From Harmothoe impar (lineage: Eukaryota; Annelida; Polychaeta; Phyllodocida; Polynoidae), in the NCBI GenBank assembly GCA_947462335.1, contig OX381717.1:42885523-42949522 (forward strand): DNA of 64,000 nt, written 5' to 3'. Below are positions 12,401 to 24,400 of the stretch, piece after piece (the first letter of the stretch is position 1; each line of letters starts with the position of its first letter). A program made the position numbers and the translations under genes. The notes beneath the pieces are model-generated. The model did no database searches and had not been told where the DNA came from. It was given only the letters and a program-made list of their open reading frames with translations.

Positions 12401-15400
12401 AGGCCTGGGAGAATTGGGACAAAGGAGAACTGGGACACTGTGTATTCTGCCCATAGCCAATAACTTAAATGCATAACCACCGATGCTATTTTTTGGGCCA
12501 ATAATATTTAAGTTTTTTATGATAAAAAAAATTACTGTGATGTCATTATACTTGGAACTATAACAGATTATGACATTTTTAGGAAAAAAAGTTTTTTTTT
12601 CAGGTCTCGGACGATTAGATTTACTTAGTGTTACCTTTGGATGATGAAATATTTCAGTGTTGCATTATGTAGCGTTGATAGATGGCAAAATGACCAGCTA
12701 CTTACAAAAACACAGTTAAGCATATTTTGAACTGTATTAACATTTTGCTTCAAAATCTCAACCTGGGGAGAACTGGGACACTCATTGCAGGGAGAACTGG
12801 GACACTCTTGACTATCGGGGGGAACTGGGACACTCTGGGTGAAGATTTATTGTGCTTTAATTATTTTTCTCTCAGACCTATGACTGAAGCAAATATGTTA
12901 CATATGGTCATATTGAATGTAAAGTAAAGCAAAATGATGTGTCATTGGTTAATAGTCACACTATTTACACTGTCCCAGTTCTCCCTGGTGTGTCCCAGTT
13001 CTCCCTAGGCAGTGTCCCAGTTCTCCTCGAAGTGTCCCAGTTCTCCCTGGAATTTCTCAAAGTTTCAAAAGGCCCTAGACGGGAATCATGGCAAGCTAGG
13101 ATGAATCTAAATAGTCCAAATGAAAGGTTTATTGGTAGCCTTTCTTCATGAAACAAAGGCATTTGGTTATTGTTGGCATTGTAGAAATCACAAGCAAACA
13201 TGTTATGATTTAAATTTAGTGTCCCAATTCTCCCAGGCCTCCCCTATATGAGAAATTTGGAGTCATTGTGAACAATAAAAACACATAGGCTCTCACATTG
13301 AATTCATAGGTCTACCAGAGAGCCCTCCAATCAGTATTTCATCTAGATTTCATAACAAATGGCTTTCCTATGATAAGGGGGCCTGTCGGTTGATAAGGAA
13401 ATGACAAGTCTGCATGTTGTATGGGAAGGGGCACGAACCGCTGTCATCCGGCCATAGTTCATAATTATAATGTCAAATGATATCTACTCTATGAATTTTG
13501 GGAACAAAAAGGAAATATCATATGCACTATAATATATATAGCCCGTGAAAAAAAGGGGGAAAAGGCATATTTATCAGTGCTTGGTGATGAGAAAGCACTT
13601 TCCTCTTCAGGTGCCTTACCTAGTTTAATATACGAGTAGTTGTGAGTATGTATATAATATCATAATAATCCATAATATATATGTAAATGAATTTTAAAAT
13701 TATTATTCAGGACATTATGCGGGAGTCGTCATCACCCTGACACCGAGTGGGCCCGCGGGTGTGGTCCAGAGCCAGCCCCTAGCTGCACCCTCCAACGTGG
13801 CGACCTACCCAGGTAAAATGATATTCAATATATTAACATGGTTTACAAGGACGGACTGTAATGAGTATGCCTCTACGACGATCTATGACGAGCTACGACG
13901 ACAAAAACGCTACCAACCTCGCCACTCCGGCGCTCGTAACTTCCCTTAGAGAGTGTGTCACACTCTATAAATTACACAAGTAATAGATTATATATGTTGC
14001 TACAATCCCTGTAAATAAGGACTCTCAACTTTATGTACTTCCTGAGATATTGACGAGTTAGTATTTTTAGCTAGGCCTATTCTGAGATTTTGGGGCACCT
14101 TCTCCACCATCTTGGACTTTGCATCATGGGAAGGAACATGGATTAGGATGCACAATTGCATTGTGGGATGGAACATGGAGACTTTTAACCAATCAAAATG
14201 GTTGTTCATAAACATTCCAATCTTGATGAGGGTTGGGAGCACTGGGCTTTTTAGTCAGATTTACTAAGACAAGATTCAAGAAACAAGAGACTACTCCACT
14301 ACCCAAAGGTTTGTACCCTAGCATGACGCTGTACCTATCTTTCTGGTGGCATTCTTGTATGAATTATTTAGCTTAGTTAGAGCTGTGACAGTATTTGCAT
14401 ATTTGTACCTGTATTTATCCTGAATATATTTACTTCCATTTAACATGAATTATTCTGTGTTGTCATCCTTTATTCTAATCCCCACATAGCCCATGATCAC
14501 TACATTGGTGTCAGAAGTTTTTTTAGGCTCTATATTGGAGTCTAGAACCCCCCACTACCCGAAATTTGAAGCGTTTTCATCAAAATTTCCAATTTGGTTC
14601 GCCGAGAAATACGGCGAGGTGCCGTAGACTAGGCCTAGTTAAGCTACCTGACAAGTTGTGAGCCGAAATTGCCGTCGACTTTTGTCTCTGTATTGAGACA
14701 ATCCTAGCTGACTTCAAAACACATTTACATATTTACGATTTTGTAGATTGTCTGAAAGATTGCGTTTGTGATAGGTTTGGCGACGCCCGTCACCAGGGCC
14801 GCACATTTGTTGTACCTGTTGCTTGGCAACCACGCTCGGTGGTCAAGCACTTGTTGTAGGGTCGCTAAGCAGCGCCCATCGCGACGGACGTTGGCAGAGC
14901 GCCATCGCCGCCAAACCCTCTTTCAATACATCGTCAACAAATCTCCCTGTACCGGGTCAGATTTCTATCAGTTTCCACCGTCAAACTACCTCCAAATCAC
15001 GCCTATACCATGTAGGAACACGTCCTAACAAACCTACGTGAGTATCACAACGTTTGGTGAAGATTATATTGTGTGTGAGGCATATTTTGTTGGGCTGTGA
15101 CAGGTCCGAAAGTAATCATTTCTAGCCTAGATAACTTTCAAAACCGTCGTCGACTTGTCTCTGTATTTAGACAAGCTACCACCTTCTAGATCACTTGTCA
15201 CTTGGGAACATAGTGTGGTCATGTACTAGAACACTCGGTGAGGAATATCTGCCGAAAATTCCGATCCTAACCTTGTAATTTGTATTTTGACATTTTGTCA
15301 AAATATCGGCCGACTTTGTCGACGACTTTCACGTCAACAACAACACTGTTTTGTGGCTGTCTAAAGTTACTGAACCCTTCCAAAGCACATTCAAACGACC

Positions 15401-18400
15401 TGCCAACATCACATTTGTGGATTAGACACTCGGAGGTTGAAATTCTGGCCATAGATTGATTCTAAAGGTGTGTTTTGTAACCTAGCCTACATCGATATTT
15501 CATCAAAATAGCGGCCGACTTCGTCGCCGTCTTGCACATCAATTTTGCTCTTGGATTAGGACAGCTTTCAATTTGTAAATCACTTCTAAACTGTTTGTCA
15601 AAATTGTATTTGTAAATTTTGTGTGCTAGGACACTCAGAGGCTGAAAATCCACCGAAATCCCGGTTCTAAAGGTGTAATTTGAGCCGTGATAGGTCCAAA
15701 ACTTTAAGCATTTTTATTGTACGGTATTTGAAGATCGTCGCCGACTTCGTCGTCGACTTTTGTCTCTGTTTGCATCTCATTCCCATCTTTTAAATCACTA
15801 TTAGAAGACGGTTATAGGAGGTAGGATATATTGTCAAAGATTCCCTGGGTTTGCACAACCTTTGGTAAAGCCATCATTGAGTTTGAGGTGCGTTTTCTAG
15901 GGCCAAAACAGAACCGAAACTAAAACCGCTTCCACCGGTATGTAATACTAATACCCCCCCCCCCCACACACACACTCATCAAGAGTTCTGTGCAGGTCTT
16001 TATTTTCATAGCTTCGTGGTTATTGTCTTGACTATTAATTGTTGATTATATTAATATTGACAACTTATATTGTAGAGTGAGTTAGGGTGTTAGGAAAGTC
16101 CACCATAGGTTACAGCGATCTCGGAATTGTTCCGTGGTTGTACAAATCAATTGAGTATCTTTTGAGTAATTTTGTATAATTGCCATACAATTGTCATCGG
16201 GAAGTTGGGCGCTATGTCAAGGTCCGACACATCGCGGGACACAAGTCCGAAGCGACCTCGTGATTTCTATCCCCGCTACTTAGAGAAAGACCGTTGGCCA
16301 CCGAGCCCCGCCAATACAGGCGCTTCCGCTGATGCTTCCGCTGATGCTTCTACTCGTACATCCGCTGCAAGTACCATACCCGGTATTCAGTCGAATCTGG
16401 ATCGAGGCGACTCTGCCATTCAAGTTCAAAGCAAGCAGCAAGATCGACAAGACGAGATGAGAAGCAGCAGATTTGATTATTGCTCAAGCGACGACTCACG
16501 TTACCAGCAGAACTCGGATGCAGAGAGGCAGAGATCCATTGTGCCACACGATCGGCAGACAATGCAAGATTCTAATAAAGCCATCGTTCATGCCGTCAAC
16601 AACTTGGCCCATCTATCTATGCAGCACATCTCAAACCAGCCAGACGTGCCTGACGCTCTTCGTGGACTAGTGGCATCTGGTATTTATCAACCTCGAGACA
16701 TCCGAGATAGAGGTCAGAGTCAAGGTCAAGTTCAGGGTCAAGTCCGAAGTGACATCCAAGGTTAAGCCCAAGGTCAAGTTCAAGGCGACATCCAACTCCG
16801 AGCACAAGGTCAACTCCAAGGTCACATCCAAGTTCAAGGTGAAGGTCAGACCCATGCAAGAGCGGATAATCGTACCAACAGAGGATGTCCACGGATGGAC
16901 GACACTGATTCCAGTCCTGTTAGACGCAACCTTTTTCCCAATATGACAGCCCCACGTCCAAGACTTAGGACCACTCGCCGGATGGATCATCCAAGGAGAT
17001 CATCTTCTTCTAGCTCTACTGAAGGATCTTCCTCACCACACAGAAGACCAGGTAGGTCCGGTGTGACTTCATCTTCCGTCTCCGATAGACGCCGTCATGG
17101 CTCAAGAAGAGGAGAAGACTACCGGCAGCCGAGAGACTCATCTCCTCGAGACGAACGACGCCAGCCGAGACACTCAGCTCCTCGAGACGAACGGCGCCAG
17201 CCGAGATATTCATCTCCTCGAGATGAACGACGCCAGCCGAGACACTCATCTCCTCGAGACGAACGACGCCAGCCGAGATATTCATCTCCTCGAGATGAAC
17301 GACGCCAGCCGAGACACTCATCTCCTCGAGACAAACGGCGCCAGCCGAGACATTCATCTCCTCGAGATGAACGACGCCAGCCGAAACACTCATCTCCTCG
17401 AGACGAACGGCACCAGCTGAGATATTCATCGCCTCGAGACGAACGACGCCAGCCGAGACACTCAGCTCCTCGAGACGAACGGCGCCAGCCGAGATATTCA
17501 TCTCCTCGAGATGAACGACGCCAGCCGAGACACTCATCTCCTCGAGACGAACGACGCCAGCCGAGATATTCATCTCCTCGAGATGAACGACGCCAGCCGA
17601 GACACTCATCTCCTCGAGACAAACGGCGCCAGCCGAGACATTCATCTCCTCGAGATGAACGACGCCAGCCGAGACACTCATCTCCTCGAGACGAACGGCA
17701 CCAGCTGAGATATTCATCGCCTCGAGACGAACGACGCCAGCCGAGATATTCATCGCCTCGAGACAAAAGACGCCAACTGAGACACTCATCTCCCCGAGAT
17801 GATAGACGCAGGCCGAGACACTCATCACCAGTAGAGGAGAGACGTCATCACCGTGAACACATCTCATCAAACGGAAGAAGACATGACGTTCGAGGGTACA
17901 AAGTAGATGGTCTATATGTACTCGCACAAAGCCCTTCACACATAGATTCATCAGCTGATGATTCATCCGGCAGAGATCAACGACAACAAGGAAGAGATCG
18001 CGATTACAGGTATCCTACCAGTCCTCGTGAGGGAGGCAAGAGAAGAGGAAGACGATCCAAATCTCCACCATCCCCCAAGAGAAGACAGTCCCAATCTCCA
18101 TACAGGAGACGGTCACCTTCACCGCGACGGCAGTCGTCCCGACCACATCATCGCAGATCAAGCTCGAGTGAAAGTACCACTAGCCGGAAAAAGAGAATCA
18201 ACCTTGTGAAGCCTAAATCGTATAGCGGATCGGTACCATGGGAAGAGTACAAGAGTTATTTTTCAAGACTTACCCGCTTGAATAATTGGGACGAAGACGA
18301 AAAACTTGACATACTTCTAGTCCAATTAGAAGGCGAAGCACAGCGATTCGTGGATGGTGGAAGTATGTCTGTCACCAGATCTTTCAGATGCCTTGACGAA

Positions 18401-21400
18401 GCCTTACAGCATAGATTTGGAGCACAACAACAGGCTGCAGTACATCAGGCTGCCCTGAAGGGTCGAGTGAGGAAAGAAAACGAGACTTTGGCTGCTCTCG
18501 CTCAAGACATCAGATATTTGGTAAAACTAGCATACCCTGGGTTTTCCGCAGATGCAGCGGAGGTCATGGCTATCGAAAGATTCACCCAAGCTTTGACTAC
18601 GCCAGCCCTGAGTAAGGCCGTATATGATGCAGAACCAAGCTCACTTGACTTTGCCGTTAAAGCCGCAGATAGAGAGGAAGCATGGCATGGCGCTGAGAAT
18701 CGAGACAATGTCACAAAAGTTAGGTTCAGAGGAACCAGTCACGAAGGACTTAATGCGACTTCTCCGAGAGAAATAATGGACTTAAAACAAAAGGTGGAAT
18801 TATTAACATCTGAACTGGCCGATGTCAGGAAGAGTCAGAGTCCACAAAGACAAAGCTCAGGATGCTACACGTGTGGTGAGATAAACCACTGGCAGAGACA
18901 GTGCCCAAGAGCCCGCACACCGAGTCCCCATTCTGCACGCAAATGTTATACCTGCGGTGATTTGAACCATGTAAGACGTGACTGCCCTCGCAGCCCAGCT
19001 CGCAGCCAGAACCAGTCACCAGGGAGAAGTCAAACCATGGGATGTTTCACCTGTGGCGACCCCAGGCATTACAAGAGGGACTGTCCCAGGACACAAAGTC
19101 CCCATGGCAGATATTCACACTCACCAAGTAATCAGTATAGTACAAGAGGACGTTCTGCCTCACCTGGAAGAAATCAATCAACCTGGAATCCCCCTGGCCA
19201 TCGAGACAGCCCGCACCCAAATTCTGCCATACAGCAAAACAGATCATACTCACAGACAAATGATGCACGCCCAAGACCATTGGACACAGTGCCAATAATA
19301 AGAACTACGGACCAAGCTTCAGTACGTATGGTTGGGATAAAAGTCATAAAACCTGCACTAGAGGAGATGCGGGTGATGGTTGCTATATCTACCCCGCAAG
19401 GAGATGAACATGTTGCTGCCCTTATCGATACAGGCACTGAAAGGTCCTTGATGGGTACGGAACTCCTGCACCGACTGCAGCTAAGAAATGTATCTCTCGA
19501 TATGAGACCTATGGATCCAGGACTACAGCTATATGCAGTTAATAATACACCGATGGAGATCAAAAACATTGCACACTTGACACTTCAAAGCAGACTGGGT
19601 GTATTCAAACATGACTTCTTAATCACTGATGTTTGCCCAGAACTAGTGCTAGGATGTGACTTCATGCGTGGAAACAACTGGGAGTGGAGCTGGAGAGATA
19701 ATGATGTCCGCCTATCTCATGGTCATACTACTCACTGATAAACTTTGCTTAGAGAATATTGTTCTCTCGCTTATGAGCGCCATATATGGTAATTGATGTG
19801 GTAATCAATTTTTTTAAAGGAGGGGAGGAACAATATTGATTTTATCATTAGATTTGCATTGAATTTTAATATCCCGTGAATTTTTCACTCACACATGTGT
19901 ATGCCAAATAACTATTTGAATGTTGATGTTGTATATCGCTGATAGTTTATTCAGTGGGTGAGTCACTGTGTACATGTTATTGCATTCACTAAAAACTTGG
20001 TCAGTACGACCCACTTACACAGCTAGGTATTGGACGAAAGGGTGGATGCCCACAGATGTTATGAAGTATTGGACGAAAGGGTGGATGCCCACAGATGTCA
20101 TGAAATATTGGACGAAAGGGTGGATGCCCACAGATGTTATAAAGTATTGGACGAAAGGGTGGATGCCCACAGATGTTAACCAGTACCAAATATTGGACGA
20201 AAGGGTGGATACCCACGGAAGTTAACAAGTATGAAGCACTGGACGATTACAGATGAGCGGATATTGAAGAAGATAGACGATGCTGATGATAACTTCATAC
20301 ACAGAATATTATGTCAAAACTTGATTGATCTAGATGGAATTATCTGTCACAGGTCAGGAAGTATTTAACATATTCATATGGTACATAACCAAGTTATACT
20401 AGTTCTACGAGGTTTTGCTATGTATGTAACAGTTAGGATAATTATTAGACCAGGATTTTCCGTTATATAGGAGGTTATGTTAGCTCGAGGACGAGCTAAA
20501 TATTAAGAAAGGGAGAGTGTAATGAGTATGCCTCTACGACGATCTATGACGAGCTACGACGACAAAAACGCTACCAACCTCGCCACTCCGGCGCTCGTAA
20601 CTTCCCTTAGAGAGTGTGTCACACTCTATAAATTACACAAGTAATAGATTATATATGTTGCTACAATCCCTGTAAATAAGGACTCTCAACTTTATGTACT
20701 TCCTGAGATATTGACGAGTTAGTATTTTTAGCTAGGCCTATTCTGAGATTTTGGGGCACCTTCTCCACCATCTTGGACTTTGCATCATGGGAAGGAACAT
20801 GGATTAGGATGCACAATTGCATTGTGGGATGGAACATGGAGACTTTTAACCAATCAAAATGGTTGTTCATAAACATTCCAATCTTGATGAGGGTTGGGAG
20901 CACTGGGCTTTTTGGTCAGATTTACTAAGACAAGATTCAAGAAACAAGAGACTACTCCACTACCCAAAGGTTTGTACCCTAGCATGACGCTGTACCTATC
21001 TTTCTGGTGGCATTCTTGTATGAATTATTTAGCTTAGTTAGAGCTGTGACAGTATTTGCATATTTGTACCTGTATTTATCCTGAATATATTTACTTCCAT
21101 TTAACATGAATTATTCTGTGTTGTCATCCTTTATTCTAATCCCCACATAGCCGGTTATCACTACAGGACCATGATACACCATGTTGTTTTATGATTTACT
21201 CTAGTCTACCAGGGTTACCCAGTTACTGACCACTATCAATGTGCTGCAAACTCTGATTCTATTTACCCTTTCACGTGGTAAGCCAATATATTGCACAAAA
21301 TTGCATTGAGTTACAGGAAAGCCAGTGGTGAAAGGGTTAAGCATTATCATAAACTATTGATTACAGTGTAAACAGAATCATGGATTGTCATATTTCTCAT

Positions 21401-24400
21401 AGTATATCACAAAACTTGTGATTCATTATGGTTCACAAACATGATTTACCATGTTTTTTTTCACACATCTTTGTCATTTTCTCCCACTTTGGTATATCTC
21501 ACTTTCTATAACTACGAGAATCCCATCGTTTATCCCACTCGATGTGGTGTTTGAATCAAATATCAAGACCTCAAATATCAGATCGATATTTGATGTTGTC
21601 AAGTAATATTTGATGTTATCAAGCAGTTTTACTATGTTGTCAAGGTTGTGAAAACAGGGCGTGCTGATTGGTTCACAGGGTGAAGGAAGGCTGCGTTTTG
21701 GGACTAGGATGAATAATTGTAATTTTCGGGAGAATTGTTGCAAACTAAGAACAAAAAACAAGTTTTCCGGGCAGTTTGATCCATACTCTTCGATTTTCAA
21801 TTCATTTCTGGGGCATTCTCACTCTACACTGCAGTAAGAAGCCATTTACCGGCCCTATCAGAGGGGCCCACATTAACAACTCTCTGTAGCCCTTAGCAAC
21901 ATGACCCATTTCCGTTTCCAAGCGCTCCACAGATTGGGGCCCTGAAGGGGGTTCTTTAGAGGCCTTGGATAATGCGATATTACAGAATTTGATGGCCTAA
22001 TTTACTTTAAAACCTTTGATAATTGATAACCTTGACCATTGTCTCTTTTTCTTGTGGGATAAAGATAGAATTAGGTAATTGGCCTGTCTTCTCGTCGATA
22101 TCTTCACGGCACCTCTCCAGGTGCCGTGAAGAAGAGCAGATATTGACTCGAGGACACGCCAACAACCTAATTCTATCAATATATCAATAGTATGATATAC
22201 CCTGGTTTTTATATCATAGTTGACCATGAGTTACCGGCCTACCATTTTAATCATTTGTATCATAAGCAAATATAGTTACCATGATTTTATGCTTCACACT
22301 TCACGATAAGTCGGGCGAAAGTCCTTCTTACAGAAGAGTAGTTCGACATAAAGGACCAGCAAATTATGAACATAACTGCAACGCAATATCAAAATTAGTG
22401 AAGGCAAATCCGCCAAGATGCCATACAGGAAAGGACAGTGAGGAAGATAGACAAGAAGGATAATGAGACCAAATTAACACTTATCATCACACAATGCCCA
22501 CAGAATACAATCCTAATGTCACACTTTAAGCTGCTTTAAGTTCACTAAAAGACATGTTAATATCAGGGAAAGGTCATTATGACATTTAAGCGGCTTTAAG
22601 TGGCATTTACCAACATTAAAAATTTAATATGCTTAAAGTGTGACTTTAAGCAGTCCAATCTTTACTTGAATGGCAATATTTATGCAGTGACTCCCACAGC
22701 CTTTCAACACAAAGTGTCCACAAAATACAGCTTGTCCACTACCTACCATCACGAATTGTCCGTAAATACAATCTGTCCATACCCAACCATCACAAAATGT
22801 CCACAAAATACAGCATATCCACATCTTACCAGCATAAAGTGCACATGGGGTATAGACACTCATTCATGGTAAAACACTTTTTGATCTCAAAACATTTTCC
22901 TTTCAGTTCGTGTGAGAATGGAACCAAACACTCCTATTAATGTGGTTAGGGGTGATCCAGACGCCGCTTGCACTGGTTATGTGCAGTATAACATAGATGA
23001 AACATTTCCCGCAACAAACTACCAAAGGATGTGCAACGCACTCTACACACAGTCTAATGCTCGCCGGATCTGTTTCACCCTTGGCACTAATATGTGGCGT
23101 GAATCAAACTTCAATGACAATAATGATGAACAAATTATGTTGTATGAGTAAGTAGAACTTTCTATAGTTCAAATGTAAGTGTAACTGGCTCTGTCCTCTA
23201 TTAAGCAGTGACCAGTGACAGGTGGCCTTCAATCTACATCATTGGGTGACCATGCGCGCATGGTTTGTCATTCATGGCCCTCTCTGGGCAGATCACATTA
23301 TCCTACCTACTATATACCACCCCCACCACACTACCCTACCTACTGTAACTCCCTCACCTGTTATATTGACCCACCTTATGTAAGCCCCAACTACACTCCA
23401 CCACTCACCTGTACATGCCCTACTTCCTCACTCCACCACAACAAGCCTTCCAAGGAGGTCAGGTTTTCACTGGAGCTACCACTGGACCTACCACTATAGA
23501 TCTACCCCATAGATCTATACACCAACCCACAATGCCACCAAAGAAAAAGGAGATAGCCAAGAAGAAGGCCCCTAGAAGGTCTGCCAGGGTGAGCAAACTG
23601 AAGGCTAAGGAGTATGAGGCTGATGATGAGACTGACCAGGAGGAGGTGGTCCCCGAGGTGGACCCCACTCCCAACACTACAGAGGCACAGCACTGGAGGG
23701 TGATATAAAGGATATAAGCATGAAGCTAGACCTGATTATATCCAAAAGCGTTGAACCTCCAAGGAAGCCCATCGTGAAGAAGAAGAAGCCCAGGGCACCA
23801 TCTTCGGACGAGGAGGAGCTGGAGGAGAGGACCCCTCCCCGGTCCCCCAGGAGGTCCAGGGAGAAGCAGAGGAGACCTTGGCACGAGGTCACACCACCCC
23901 GGCAGGAGGACACACCACCCCAACGCGAGGACACCCCGTCGCGGCCAGAGGACCGGCACAGGAGGAATACCCACAGGGATCCCAGGAGCAGGAGATCTAT
24001 ATCACTGGAGGAGGTACCCACACCACACAGGAGGATACCATCACCCAGGAATCTACGACGGAGTCAGAACTACGACGGCTTCATCGACGACGAGCTCAAA
24101 CGGGAGGTCATGGCAGCCATTCTCACAACAGGTAGGGGAAGTCATGCACATGACCCACTCATAAGAAATCCCATTATGAAACCCTATATGTATGTGGAAA
24201 GGCATGGTGCCCCCACCATCAAGCAAAGGCTAGATAATAGGCATAAACTCCCAGAACTTGAATACATGACCGCTATTGTAGCCCTCTTAGAGGATGACAA
24301 AAGAGAGGACCAGGAAAACAACCCCTTCATCCTGAGTCATCTACATGACATCATGTCCGACCGACTAAGTGGGAGATCATGGGAAAAAATCATGGCACAG

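Larger units (their letters stand above)
13857..21165 (+). mobile_element. LTR retrotransposon with Gag and protease only
   Basis: Two 648-bp LTRs (13857-14504, 20518-21165) begin TGTAATG and end ACTACA. They are flanked by the 4-bp target duplication GGAC (13853-13856, 21166-21169). By eye the LTRs differ at about four positions, so insertion is recent. A tRNA-Leu-type primer site follows the 5' LTR and a polypurine tract precedes the 3' LTR. The interior codes for Gag and an aspartic protease but has no reverse transcriptase, RNase H or integrase. It must therefore rely on another element. Gag and primer type suggest the Ty3/gypsy group (Mag/SURL-like); this is an inference. It sits in intron 2 of the EGF-Sushi gene in the sense orientation. 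Confidence 0.93.

Noticed and set aside
17016..17966. Long antisense reading frames (316 and 215 codons) opposite the Gag repeat
   Set aside because: They arise because the 36-bp unit keeps all frames open. They contain only the mirrored repeat, no domain, and overlap a well-supported Gag.
20031..20225. Regular direct repeats as a possible CRISPR array
   Set aside because: Units are contiguous, with no unique spacers, and lie within an animal LTR element.
20661..20903. 80-codon minus-strand frame, identical at 14000-14242
   Set aside because: It is duplicated only because it lies in both LTRs. It has no known domain.
23726..24021. Minus-strand frames of 82-114 codons opposite the DIRS-like ORF1
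   Set aside because: They mirror a Pro/Arg-rich coding stretch; composition, not coding, keeps them open.
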